Assembly (NCBI GenBank): GCA_030562195.1
Contig: JAUJPP010000012.1
Span: 12,152,001 to 12,216,000, forward strand
Length of the DNA: 64,000 nt
Direction of reading: 5' to 3'
From: Nipponacmea schrenckii
Taxonomy: Eukaryota; Mollusca; Gastropoda; Lottiidae
The position numbers and the translations under genes are program-made. A model generated the notes under the pieces. The model was not told where the DNA came from, made no database searches, and was given only the letters and a program-made list of their open reading frames with translations. The stretch's first letter is position 1. Every line of letters starts with the position of its first letter. Below are positions 47,852 to 60,647 of the stretch, in pieces.

Positions 47852-49683
47852 TCCAAAGGTTACAATGCGTGTTCTGCGTTCTAATAAGTCTATAGTCTAT
47901 ATTACGTTCAAGAAAGACTGAAATTGCAAAAAGTAAATAAGATAACAGATATTACACCTTAAAATACTTCAATTTTTTAGGATTTGTCACTTCAACCTTA
48001 GAAATGACAACATGATTTTAAGAATTTATAGAATATGATTTGGGTCGTATTTTGAACCACATACAGCGCCATACAAACGTGACGCAGGCTTTCAACTTGT
48101 CCGATCTTGTGTCCACTTTCGTTAAAGGCCGTGGATAGTCATCAGTGGTTGATCTGGATTGGTCTTGAATATGTGTAAATAGTCTTCAGAAGAATTAATG
48201 ATTTTTAATTAAGAAATGACGATCCTGGACAAATGTGGATTTGAAGATTCTTATATTTCTAAGATACGTTTGGGAGACGGTCGGTGTAACGAATGATGCA
48301 CCGGTCCTTTTAACAACGTGTACTCTATTGTATATAATGTAAGCATTATAGCATTGAACAAACAGCGACAATCAAGCCTTAAAGGGAAATAACCACATTT
48401 TCTGGGAAAAGTTAGCCCACGGATGAATTTTATTTATATATTATTATATGTATAATTACTAATACTTTGCTTGAAAAATCGTGACAGTTTTATTTTTGGG
48501 CTATCTTCAATTCATTATTGAATGCAATTTACGACCTGATACACCTCGCCAAAGAGAGAAACCATTGCTAAATGAATGAATGGGGTCTATCCCATGGCAT
48601 GACACAAAATGAATTACTTTGTCTGGTAAAGTATTTTGTAATATTTTTCGATTAGAAAAAGTCGTGTGTACGGATGGGGCAATAATTTCTATTTTAAGTG
48701 ACAAATATATCTGAATTGGATTGTCTTATCTATTTATAGCAACAATATATGTCTCAATTTAAGCTGTATTGCCATTTCATTCAATATATTGACGTACATC
48801 TGCGATATCAAAGGACCATTTAGACGAGCCCATTAACATGTACGTCAATACACATGAATACACATGAATTAAAATGACATATAAAACGGTAATCTCAATT
48901 TAAATAAATAACAAACAATTTGATAACAGTAAAGAGATACTACGAACAGAAGTAAGTGATATGAATTTGTTATATTTTTCTTTTGCAATATTAATGTGAT
49001 ACGATTTCGCTGTTCAAATAAAATTTATATGATTGAATTCAGAGTATATCAAACAAGGTATTGTAAAGCTTTGTGACTTCATCGGTGAATATTGCTCTAG
49101 TCTGTATTTCTGCAATATGAGCGTTGAGATGAATCGACTATTCGACCCGAGTTGATCTTAACGGTTGTCAATGATCAACAATGAGCATTAAGTTATAAAC
49201 CCTGTATAAAACAAGTATATTACAACATACGTTATAATGAACGCCTAATGAATAAATAATTGAACAGCATATTGTGATAAACACTCATGATATAGATGAT
49301 TAGACTTTTAGCATTGTTCTCCAATCAATATATTGTAATTAGTGGTCCAGTTCATTTATTAGAGCTATATCAAATTAGTAACACCGAACATAAGGCTTCA
49401 TATTACAAACTTGAGCAATATCAATTTGACTCCATTTTGAAGATCGTGTCTGAAAGAAAAAACAAATACAATCGAGTCTACTCTTTCGATCATCATGACG
49501 ATCTGTATTATTGAGATATATTTAGTAATTTGTGTCTGGGTATTCTGGAATATCATAACATTTCAGTCTAGCTAATCTAGACTACCACATTGTTCATTAT
49601 ATGAGCTTTGATGGCGAACGGTGAATACCAAGATTGATACGATAACAGACCAAGTCAAGCATTAACCGAGCAAGTTATCGTAC
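47852..49683. other. Intergenic stretch upstream of the annexin gene
   Basis: No gene supported. Near 48790-48850 GACGTACAT and ATGTACGTC form a short inverted pair. Otherwise unremarkable AT-rich DNA. Confidence 0.5.
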
Positions 49684-49693
49684 TATATAAATA
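49684..49693 (+). promoter_or_regulatory. TATA box of the annexin gene
   Basis: TATATAAATA lies 189 bp before the annexin ATG, followed by a short C-run and pyrimidine-rich sequence. A start site about 30 bp downstream would give a 5' leader of about 155 nt. Confidence 0.5.
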
Positions 49694-49872
49694 ATCCCCC
49701 TTCTTTTATACTTAGACTCTTCCAAACCATACAAATCCTGTGGATATCAAAATTTCCGGAAGACGATAAAACAATTTTGGTGTGTGTGTGATTTACGACA
49801 GTTCGGGTAGAAAGTTAAAACTAGTCATCGTATATATTATTTATTGAACTTAAAATCTAGTCCACCAACACA

Positions 49873-51863
49873 ATGGCATACCCAATAGCGGTAAGTACAC
49901 TATATTACATTTAACTCGTAGTTAGTCCAACCAAAAAGACCTACTATGGGGCGTGGCACTTGAATTTACAGTAGTATATATGCCACGCAATTACTGACAA
50001 ATTCAAATGACAATGTCAAAACATTATGTTGGTTTTAATCGCCCAGAAGTCGTATGGTTACTATAACTAATGACCTTTATCTTGTTGAACTTTTAAGCTA
50101 GCTGTCCTATATTGAAAAAAATGTTACCGAATCGGGTGTGAATGCAGTCAAAGGGAAAAAACTCTATTTTAATTGTCAAAAATTGATTTAATCTCGTATC
50201 GAAGCCTGTGGTGCTATGATTTGTATAATTTTTATATATAATTTTGTGTTCAATCAACACGTTTGTGTATTGGGTTAGGAGCTTCTTTTGCCTTTCAAAT
50301 TATCGGATTCTTTTAGCATATTATATATTCAATCTTCGCAAATAAAAGACCACAAAGAATGAGGCGCTGACCAGACCGATTTAATGGATTAGTTTCTATA
50401 TTTAGAAATCAATTAGGCAAGGTACTATGATTAATGAAACTATATAATAAAATCAGCTTGTAATTTTCGTGGCAATAAACAGTCGGCTTTATAGCTAGCC
50501 TACTGTGGTATTTAGGACGATTACAAAAGAATACTAGAACTGTGAACAGCTCCGAGCGTGGCAACTATGCGTTATCCCATGGATTTCGAACATTTTGAAA
50601 CTTCTAACCTGCTAGCTTTCAATTCCGGTACTTTTCAGCCTCCAATTGTGGAACAAGCGTAACAATATTGTTAGATCTATAGACAGCTGATGTCAAGGCC
50701 ATTCTATATGGAAAATTTCAAGGTCATTGAAGGTGAAGGTCACAAGATTTAGAATTTCAAATTTTTAAAAAATTCAAACGGGCATAAATAATAAATGACG
50801 GACTAATTAAATTTTAAAGAAAATTTGCCATTCTCGGAAAAATGGCGCATGCGCAACTAGCAATTAGAATTTTTTTCTTCTCGGGGGATACAAATTATTT
50901 TGTATAGCTAATATATACTGTTTTTGCTTACATTCTTGAATTACACGGGATGTAGGGTCGCCTGAAATGAGATAAAAAACCGGAAGTCCCCACGCCCAAA
51001 CCGGAAGTGATCAAAAAATTTTGATGATATATTTTTAATTGTGTTGCGTATTTATCTATATCCTGTAAATTTCAGATCGATCCGAACATTAGAGCCCGAA
51101 AGTGTAATATAACCGTCCAAAATTGCAAAATAGTCAGATTTCGGTGGGCTATAAAACCGGAAGTTAATATTTGTCATGCAATATCAGCACATCTATAGAC
51201 AGCTGAGGTCAAGGACATTCTACATCTCAAATGTCAAGGTCATTGAAGGTCAAGGTCACGAGATATAGAGTTTTAAATTTTTGAAAAATTCGAACGGGCA
51301 TAAAAAAAATTCAAATTCGAAAATCAAAATTCTGTTCCCAACATTTTTTAGATAAAGTATCAAGGTTTTGATAGACACCAAAATCATAAAAATCGGTCAA
51401 TAATTGGCGGACTTATTAAATTTTTAAGAAAATTTGCCATTTTTGAAAACTGCGCATGCGCAACATTCAATTTAATTTTTCTTCATCTCAGGGGATTAAA
51501 ATCATTTAGTATAGCTTAAATATACTGTTTTTGTTTAGATTCTTGAATTACATGGGAAGCAGGGTCGCCCGACATGAGACGAAAAAACCGGAAGTCCCCA
51601 CGCCCAAACCGGAAGTGATCAAAAAATTTTGATGATGTAGTTTTAATTGCGCTGCCTATCTATCTATATTCTGTAAATTTCAGACCGATCCGACTATTAG
51701 GGCCCGAGCTAGCTTGAAATCTTATTTGCATATTATGCAATTAGCCACTTTCGGGTTAGCGAAAATATTATGTTAGATATTCATTTTTGATTCCAGCCCA
51801 TATAAAAACCATTGGTGAAAACAAAAATAGTCTATCTTTTTCCGTTTGGGCTAGCGAGCTTCC

Positions 51864-51913
<50 letters not shown>

Positions 51914-54900
51914 AGAATTGCTTACAATTATGAACGTATTTCGAGAGCCTTAAAATATTATGTAGGCTAAATTTGCAATTACCTACATCTAGACAATATA
52001 TTGAATATCATTTGACCTAGTTTTCAAAGTCATAAAATAATTAGGTCACACCTTCCGTAACGGTTAATGATGGCGAAAATATGAAAATTATCAATTTTTG
52101 CTGTATTTAAGTACACTTATCTCTATGAATTTTTTAAGTAAGCCAAATTAAAAAATATCTACTCGTAGACAATATATTGAATATTATTTGACCTAATTTT
52201 TAAGGTCATAGATTAAGTGGGTCACACCTTCCGTACGCGTTAAAGTGACCTAATTTTGAAAAAATCGAAATTTAAATAATTCGAAAGAAAATACGAAATT
52301 TGAAAATCGGTCTCCAAGAAAAGGTAGATAATGATCCATTGTATCTATGTGCTAAATTTCATCAAAATCGGTCTGTCAGTAGTGTCTGAATTTCGGATTT
52401 AAGAATTGTAACGAAAATTCAAAATGGCGGCCGATATGGCAGCTTGACCTAATTATTTAGGTCAAATCAATTACTATTGACAAGTTATTTATAAAACAGT
52501 TTTCACTTTTCACCTAGCAGTTATAGACCGGAAGTTACGTAATTACGTCATTTGAGGCTAAACCGGAAGTGGAATTTTCTTTTTCACATTTTTTCAAAAA
52601 TTATAAACATATCGCCTATCAACTGGTAAAGTTTCAAAATTTTACCATTTATATTAAAGGAGAAATCACGGTCTGAAATTTTTGCCGATGACCCTTGAAT
52701 ATTGAATTGCAAATCGTGGGTAAAATATTTAACCTAATTGCATAAAACCTATAATTGTTAGTTGACAAATACATTGAAGTTTTCAAATCTGAAAATCCGG
52801 TCAAAATCGAACTGAAAAAAAACTTGCTAAAGCAAAAAAACCTGAACTTCCGGTTCTCACTTCCTGTCAGAGATAGAACTTCCGGTTTTGTTTTATTTGA
52901 TAATAGAAATCATTCTAAGATCAACTGTAGATTTAGAATTTCTGCACCTTTTACCAGTTTGTCTGCAAACTCATCCAAGAATTACAAAAAAAAAAAAAAA
53001 AAAAAAAAAATAAAATAATCCGAACGATTACAATACGTTTTCGCCAAAGTCGAAATACGTAAAAAAAAAATAATCCGAACGAAAACAAAGCGTGACAAAT
53101 TTTATTTGCCACGCAATCAACGGATTTGATAATATATATAATTTGTGCTTTTGTTATAACTTTTTGTAACTATTTACTTTAAAAAGTTACACCGTTACAG
53201 AAAAGTAGGATGTAAAACTCCATTCTTTTTTTTTAAATAGCTACAATTATATTAGTTTGTGAAATTATAGTTGGACAACCCTTGAAAGATACTGAAAATA
53301 GTATATTATATGATTATATTATACTAACTGACTAATATAGTAGTCATTTTATATTGTTTGTCATAGAATAGAGTGTGTAAATGAATCAACTAGCCCAAAA
53401 TAATACTATTGTGTTGAATTAGAAGTAAGTTAGATAACAGGGTAGGCCATCTCTATTTAGGAGTCTGGTTGACAACGTTAAATTTCTGTCAACGCAATTC
53501 GACTTTATTTGATTAACACCGTCCTTTTAGACAATTCTACTATATATTAAAGCAGGTCCATCAAATTTTCTATCTTACAGAGCTTGATTTTAAAATTTAA
53601 GTGACACTTTTCGAAGTCTGAGAAAGTTTTTGCATATAGGATATATATATATATTATTTTCTCTTTTATACGCCATCTGACAATGTTACGTTATATGATG
53701 ATCTTTCCATCTTAACGAATGAGGTTATATTGTCTTAGATTTATGCGACTATGGTGCTGATATTATATCTTCATCTACAATGTAATAACGCTTGCTCGCC
53801 ATCATGATGGTTCAGGGTTCAAACCCGGCAAAGGTGGAGATGAACTTCCAGATTTTTCAGTCCGGTTTCCCCTTGTCAGTGATGTAGGTTATAGACTGAC
53901 ATGGAAAAAAGCGTCTAGTCGTTCGGATAGGACAATAAACCGAGGCCCCGTGTATGTCAGGCTTTGAACGTTAAAGATGCCTCGATAGAGAGTGGGCTAT
54001 TGTCGCTGTCCTGACAAAATTTGTAATATTTTCCATCTATTGACATTATCCATTAATCATATTTTCATCATTTTTACTCTCTCAACATTAGACATATTCA
54101 CCCATAAGAAACGATTTTAACAACAGGACGGAATATAGTGGGAAGCTTATATTCATAAAGATAAGATAAGAAAAATTGTCATTATATTTCCCGGTTGCGC
54201 AATATTACAAATATATTGACTAAGACTGTTTGACATATTTGAATAAAATAATGATAAGGAAGGAAATGATAATGCAAAATGTCATAAAGGTCAATTTAAT
54301 GTCATAGACCAAATAAGTTTCTTCTAGAAAATAACAAGTGTTTCATCTAACCGGAGTAGTTTCCCTTTCAATGATGAAGTTCAATTCTTTGCATGGATTC
54401 ATATGGGTCGGAATATATTTATTAGCAATTAACCAATAATTTTGACATTATTATCGATTTATTTTATAGCCAACAGTACATCCGGCCAATCCCTTCAATC
54501 CTGAAGATGCTGCTGCCAAATTAAGAAAAGCTATGAAAGGTTTAGGTAAGTACTGTTATATCCCCCATGGTGTACGAATGCTATTTTGTTTATTGAATAT
54601 TAACGTACCAAACGTCGATTACCATTTGTATCTCACAGAAATGAAAATTGAAAGAAAATTAATTTTGACAAGTAATGCATTATTATTTTGCATTATTAAT
54701 TATGGTACAAATGTATATATTATTAGCAAAAGCCATTTTCATCGCAATATTTTCCATTAGTGTCAAAGTCAGGAAAACGGCTATTGTTCAGTATTGTAAC
54801 AGAGTGATCTCATCTGGACGGTAATACTTTGTTTATGGTGAGGATTTTTTTATTTCAGGAACTGATGAAGCAGCTATTATAGATGTAGTAGCCCATCATT

Positions 54901-57900
54901 CCAATCCACAGAGAATACAGATCGAGAAACAATATAAGACAAGTTATGGCAAGGTAGAATTTTACATTAAATAACTGAGTTCAGTTTCTCAACCAATCTG
55001 ACCTCATTTTAATATTACTGATAAATATGATAAATCATTTATCATATCAAATTGTATTGTAATTAAATATAACTCTTATAATCATTGCAACAGATGTCTT
55101 AAGTGTTGAAGTCGATTTAACCTACTTCAACTGGTTGAGTAATCCAAGATTAGATACAAATTCGTTATCATTGTGTACTAGTGGATTGTGTTTTCCAGTT
55201 TTAGCTGTTAAATGACATTTTGTAATACTTTCTTTCGTTGATGGCCCCCAAATTTCTAGTAAATTGGGTTGTTTAGATTATCCCAATTCGAGATTTTAAA
55301 CATTTTGATCAAGGAAAACTTCTTCTATTGTGAAAAGATACATATTCTGTCCAATAAACAAACTGTCCAATAAACATTCTGTCAAAGAAGCATACTGTCC
55401 AATGCCCAATAAACATTTTGTCCAATGTCCAATAAACATTCTGTCCAATGTCCAATAAACATTGTGCCCAATGTCCAATAAACATACTTTCCAAGGTCCA
55501 ATAAATATTCTTTCCAATAAACATTCTGTCCAATAAACATTCTTTATATAAAGTATTGGAAGCTGTTAAATCATATCCTAAACGAATGAGAATTATTGTC
55601 GTTCTATTCTAGGATTTACGTCATGACCTGAAATCTGAAATAAGTGGTCGATTTGAAGATGCAGTTCTGGCTCTCTTTGATCCACCAAGGGTGTATGACG
55701 CCAAAGAGATTAAAAGAGCTATAAAAGGAGCTGGTACTGATGAATCAGCTTTAATTGAAATCCTCTGTTCTAGAAGTAATGCTGAAATCACAGAGATTAA
55801 ACAACAATATAAAACATGTAGGTATTAAAGTGTTCCAGTAAATAGAGAACTCGTCCATAAGAAACACACCAGTCACTGCTGTTAAAGGGAGGATGCTTAA
55901 CGCTTGATGGCAATGAGAAGCATGTAATTTGTCAATGTTTTTTCGTGACTGGACAAATCGGGTCCCCTGTTAGTAAATATCCCCGTATGTGACATTACCT
56001 TGAATACACCGTATGCAAGTCCCTGTCTGCTTTTCATCTAGACCATTTCATATTATTATGATATTTCAGAGAAGTAATGGATCTTTAAAACTGCTAATTG
56101 GTCCAGTCTTATAAGGAAAATACTTTGGTCAGTCTATAATACTCTGGAATTTGTACCGGAAAGCTCGAGGAGCCTTCTTATCTTCTTATAACTCTATTTC
56201 AGTATTTAAATCTGACCTGGAGAAGGATATACAATCCGATACAAGTGGTCATTTTAAAAGATTACTAGTATCTCAATGTGCTGCTAATAGAGGCGAGGGT
56301 CCTCCTGATCCAGCTCAAGCACAACAAGATGCACAAGCATTATTTAAGGTATAGATATATTTTTCTACTCCAATGTAAACGAATACCTTTTGTCGGTATT
56401 AGGCAAGAGATATTTTAGATACAAGTAGAAGCAGTAGAACCGACGGAGTTATATTAGAATACATTGATTTGTCAAGAAATGACTTACTTCTGGAGAAATT
56501 ATTATCAAGATAGACAAATAAACAAGTTGTTTTTAAAGTAGATAGGGTGCAGAAGATTAGGATGTAAAACTTAGTTCATTTTAAAGTAGATAGGGTAATG
56601 CTATATACAAGTTCTTGTATTATTTCTGAATCCACTTCGTATGATAGTCGCTAATATTTCTATCTGACCAGGCGATGGTCAGCGAGTCTCTAACAATGTG
56701 TAATGAGGTATGTACTCTTCCAGGCTGGAGAGAAGAAACTCGGCACAGATGAAGCAGAGTTTAACCGTATTCTATGTGCTAGAAGTTATGCCCAATTGAA
56801 TGAAATATTTAAAGCATACCAAGCTATCGCTGGTAAACCATTAGAAAAGTCAATCAAGAGTGAAACTAGTGGATATTTAGAAGATGGTTATTTAGCTATA
56901 GGTAAGGTATTCGCTCAAACTAGCGTTGTATAATGTTGTTTTTTTCAAACAACCCAGGGTCTCCTGACTTTGATGAGGTGTCCCGGCCGAACCCTCCTCG
57001 GAAATCTATGCCAATGCAGCAAGCACCACAGTTTGTGCTTGTTTTAACACAGTTACTTCTCTAACTGACATATAGCATACTAGTAAGCAAATTTCGTCCA
57101 TGACGCGGAAAATAAGATACCTTTGACAATGTCAAGACACGTATATACTGCAAGAGTACGTGTGTCGAACCACTACTGTAAAATATATCAAAATAACTGA
57201 ATTTGACTTTAAACGCAACAATTTACACGTATGTTCTAATGTATTAATTTCAGTCAAACTAGCAACCAATACTCCAGCATATTTCGCTGAGAGACTATAC
57301 CACAGTATGAAAGGTGCTGGTACTAAAGATATTGCCTTGATTAGAATGGTTGTTTCTAGATGCGAGGTAAGGTTACACTGGGTTATTTAAAGATGAAAGG
57401 CCATTTTCACTGTGCTTCATATTATTATGGAAGTTTTTGATTTTATATATTATGCATACGTTATAATGTGATCGTGTATTGTCGTCACTTTGTCCTTCGG
57501 TTCGTCCAACAATTATAGCATACTTTTGTCTTTTAAAGATTTATTGTTCGAGAACTTGTTATGACACCGTAACCTTTTTCCCCGCTGTTTATTTACGAAT
57601 AAAAGTGGTAGGAATGTACTGTTTTCATATGAATAGACCTTCTGTTGGTTCAAGTTTCTTGAAAAACTTAGTCCATTATCACTTTCAATTCTCGGACGAT
57701 ACCACTTGAAATATAACAACATTCTGTGGTCATTAAATGAGACCTATTTTTAAGGTTTGTACTTTTTGTCAGTATTTTGAGTTTTTGTGCTCTTTCTCTT
57801 TCCAGATTGATATGCAGTTTATCAAAGATGAATTCCAGAAAATGTATTCCAAGTCTTTAGGCAGTTTCATCAAGGGTGATTGTAGTGGCGATTACAAGAA

Positions 57901-57931
57901 ACTACTCTTAGCGCTGATTGGTGATAATTAA
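49873..57931 (+). CDS. Annexin, complete, eight exons, 318 aa
   Basis: Exons 49873-49890, 54470-54545, 54859-54953, 55613-55817, 56203-56348, 56724-56901, 57254-57366 and 57806-57931 join in phase (957 nt with TAA). The N-terminus is short ([20 protein letters not shown]). Four annexin repeats follow, with type-2 calcium sites at KGLGTDEAAI (repeat 1), [17 protein letters not shown] (2), [18 protein letters not shown] (3) and [18 protein letters not shown] (4); repeat 3 lacks the first Gly. Annexins bind acidic membranes in a calcium-dependent way and act in membrane traffic and repair. With no long N-terminal domain it resembles A4/A5-type or general invertebrate annexins, but I cannot name the orthologue. 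Intron 1 is 4.6 kb; a weak ATTAAA lies near 58059. Confidence 0.95.
49891..53120. repeat. Repeat complex in annexin intron 1
   Basis: Two related segments, about 50680-51140 and 51190-51710, share GACAGCTGA(T/G)GTCAAGG, CAAGGTCATTGAAGGT, AAAACCGGAAGTCCCCACGC and AACCGGAAGTGATCAAAAAA, a period of about 510-590 bp. More CCGGAAGT words occur to about 52880. Poly-A runs lie at 51868-51910 and 52985-53010. TGCCACGCAAT occurs at 49981 and again near 53107, possibly a flanking duplication, but the evidence is weak. No coding frame is supported. Confidence 0.7.
53755..54020 (+). mobile_element. tRNA-derived SINE-like element (annexin intron 1)
   Basis: GGGTTCAAACCCGG near 53815 matches an RNA polymerase III B box. 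Downstream come GTCGTTCGGATAGGACAATA AACCGAGGCCCCGTG-type words, a body typical of invertebrate tRNA-derived SINEs, and a tail ending TGTCGCTGTCCTGACAAA. The A box is degenerate. Confidence 0.55.
55346..55544 (+). repeat. Tandem repeat of about 23 bp in annexin intron 3
   Basis: Units of TGTCCAATGTCCAATAAACA plus TTC, about eight to nine copies with shortened forms (TGTCCAATAAACATTC). Each holds AATAAA in the sense orientation of the gene. Confidence 0.9.
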
Positions 57932-58818
57932 TCACATGATCATCCAATATAGGGTCACATCATGGAAGTCAACATTAACTTAGAATTTTATTATACATAA
58001 TGTATTTTCAATTCTGTCCAACAAATTCATTAATTTTACAAATTTCAATTTTTATTCATTAAAATTTATTCATAGCCCTCTTTCATATAGTCAATAATAA
58101 TCAGTCGTTATATGGGAACATGCTTAAACGTCAATAATTCCTTGCTTTGAAACGTATTGTAGCCAGTATGCCGGAGCTGGAAAGAGTCTGATCTTCCCAC
58201 AAAATATATTCAATGATTCAAACGGCAACAAGATTATTCAATTCTTATTGCATTTATTGAAATTATAGAAGTAGCTGGATATTAGATTCCTTCGATATCG
58301 CCATGGACTAAGTCGTATCCCGTTGCCAATGATGGATTTCAAACAATTCCTTCGGCGTTCTTCTTTGACAAACCCTAATAATATGTGGGATTAGTAATTC
58401 CAATTAAGTGACTCACTTATCTTTTGAATTATGTTTTTAAATTTGTACATTGTTGATATATTATTTTTTAATTATATTATACAGAACATATTAAGTAGTT
58501 TATTTTATTTGATTCAAAATTCGCATCGATTTGTAATAATATACATACTTGTAGAGATTGTCGTTTAGGGAATGACGATCTGAACTCTTTCTAAATCATT
58601 ACGACCATAACCATATACTCCGAATACGATTATTGATATGCTGTTATCTTATTATGGTCGAGGGAGTAATTTGGGTGTGGTACGGAAAGATGGACCATAA
58701 TTAAAATACAGCTGTGCATTTTATTTTGTGTTGACTAAATTAAGACGTTTGAGATCAGCTACAGACTAATGAAAGCAGGGATATTTTTGGGGCTAAAATG
58801 TAATTGGGATCTTAGTAT
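57932..58818. other. Annexin 3' region and intergenic DNA
   Basis: 3' UTR then AT-rich DNA with no gene seen. Confidence 0.5.
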
Positions 58819-59025
58819 ATTCCCAGCCTCTGATATTTGGACAGATGTGGCTGGGGGAGAGTCCGAAAAATAAGGCACCAGAAACTTGGGATTTTCCGCA
58901 CCTTCGCGTGTGCGGGGGTTTTAAACGTATTTACAAATCCACTAAACCTCGATATATTTGGAAAGATGGATGTTTTTTGTAGCCATATCTGTCCAAATAG
59001 CTATCAGAGGCTTGGAATAGAGTAG
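58819..59025. repeat. Small inverted-repeat (MITE-like) element, about 207 bp
   Basis: TATTCCCAGCCTCTGATATT plus TGGACAGATGTGGCT at 58819-58853 is matched in reverse complement by AGCCATATCTGTCCAAATAG plus CTATCAGAGGCTTGGAATA at 58980-59025. The centre is less AT-rich than the flanks. No coding frame of note. Confidence 0.7.
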
Positions 59026-60423
59026 GCAAGTTTCGGACTAAGCAGCCACATACAGGTGACTTGTTTTAGAAAATCAATTTGTCGTGTTCTTTGGAATCCC
59101 CTAGATATTCGACGTGCTGGATAAAATTCACATAATTTTCATATTTCTTCGTTTCACGAATGCCAAAAGACATGGGACAGCATGGCAAACAAAAAAAAAA
59201 CAAATATTACTGAAATGTGTCATCAAAACTATTTTCTAGATTAATGTCTAGACACTTGGTCACTTGGATACATTTGTAATGAAACTGCAATAGCATTTAT
59301 GTCTATTGATGGAAGGCTCGATAAGATAGATTCAACATAACGAATGGGAATAATTTCTGAAATTCCACCTGTTGATTGACAAGTCGTACTTGAGGAAATC
59401 AATCATATTGACAGGTCTAACCACGCCCTTGATGATCTCTGTAATTGTTTGCATATTATAATCTCATTTCCTCAAGAAATCGTTAAAACGATCAAAAGTA
59501 AGACTAGCTCAGTAAATATAGAATAGATTTTTCTGATTTTTCTCTCTAATGAAATTGAATCGGAAATAAAATGTCATGTTAAACCTGAGACTAAAGATTG
59601 TTAAGAAAACAAACTGTCTTGAATAATATATTATCAAGAATAATTTTGATATTTAATTCTGTATAAATACAATTGCATTAAGGCATGTATAGGCCTACCA
59701 TACTGTTCCATTGGTACATGTATATCTCTTGACGTCGGTAATCCCTGTAAAAGGAATTGTTTTTCGGCATTTTGTAAACTAAATAGTAATATAACAGGGG
59801 ACAGTTATGTACATAGGTATTACGCGAATAAACGCTCTGATTTGTTATTTTTTTTAACGAGTTTTCCGCTAATTCGGTCTAGGTCACTCGCCTTAGTTTT
59901 GTCAACAAAGAAAATGATGTCTTCAATTTCTTGTGGTGTTAATAGCAAGTTAGTAAGTGGGTTCTTATTTTGCTTAAGTTGAGAAAGTGGTGCATTGTTT
60001 AAGTCTTAATGTGACAGAATAATGAACAAGTTATATAAACAGTTAACGTTGATAAGTGGAGGTAGATCATTATTAGTGCTAATTTGCTTTTTCACAAACT
60101 ACCTGCCACCAATCTTTGTTGCCAAAATGGTTTTATTTTTCGAGTTATTTTCTGCCTCTATTAACACGACAACCAGAAAATCCGAATGTTGAGATGGTTA
60201 ATTCTTTGATACGGTCATTAAATATTAAAGAAAGTAAATAAGAAAACAAAAGCTTGACGATCTTCGATTCTCATTGTTCGAGTATTCAAGTCGTATTCAA
60301 TACAGCTGTAAAACTATAGTGTAGTTCCCATCACCCTTCTTGCTCAGTCGTTCAAACAATTCAAGGGCTAACAAAAATAAATGCAATGCTTATTTTTTAT
60401 TGTCAATTAGGGCTGATCTGTGA
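59026..60423. other. Intergenic stretch
   Basis: No gene or clear repeat seen. Confidence 0.5.
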
Positions 60424-60647
60424 AAATTTTAAATCTGAATATCTAATTATGGTAGGAATGTAGATGTTTCAAGCGAATCCACACAAGACCTTCCGAAAAA
60501 TTTTAAATCTGAATATCTAATTATGGTAAGAAGATAGATGTTTCAAGCGAAGCCACACAAGACCTTCCGAAAATCTTTAAATCTGAATATCTACTTATGG
60601 TAGAAATGTAGATGTTTCAAGCGAAGCCACACAAGACCTTCCTAAAC
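60424..60647 (+). repeat. 74-bp tandem repeat, three copies
   Basis: TTTAAATCTGAATATCTAAT, TATGGTAGAAATGTAGATGT and TTCAAGCGAAGCCACACAAG ACCTTCCGAAAA make a 74-bp unit beginning near 60430, 60504 and 60578 with few differences. Confidence 0.93.

Noticed and set aside
49981..53118. A 3.1-kb insertion flanked by TGCCACGCAAT target duplications
   Set aside because: The 11-bp match is real, but neither terminal inverted repeats nor a consistent element structure could be shown, and related GCGTGGCA words occur elsewhere nearby.
56672..56707. In-frame 36-nt microexon candidate ([12 protein letters not shown]) in annexin intron 5
   Set aside because: It has AG and GTATGT borders and fits phase 0, but the remaining intron to exon 6 would be only 16 nt, too short to splice, and readthrough breaks the frame.
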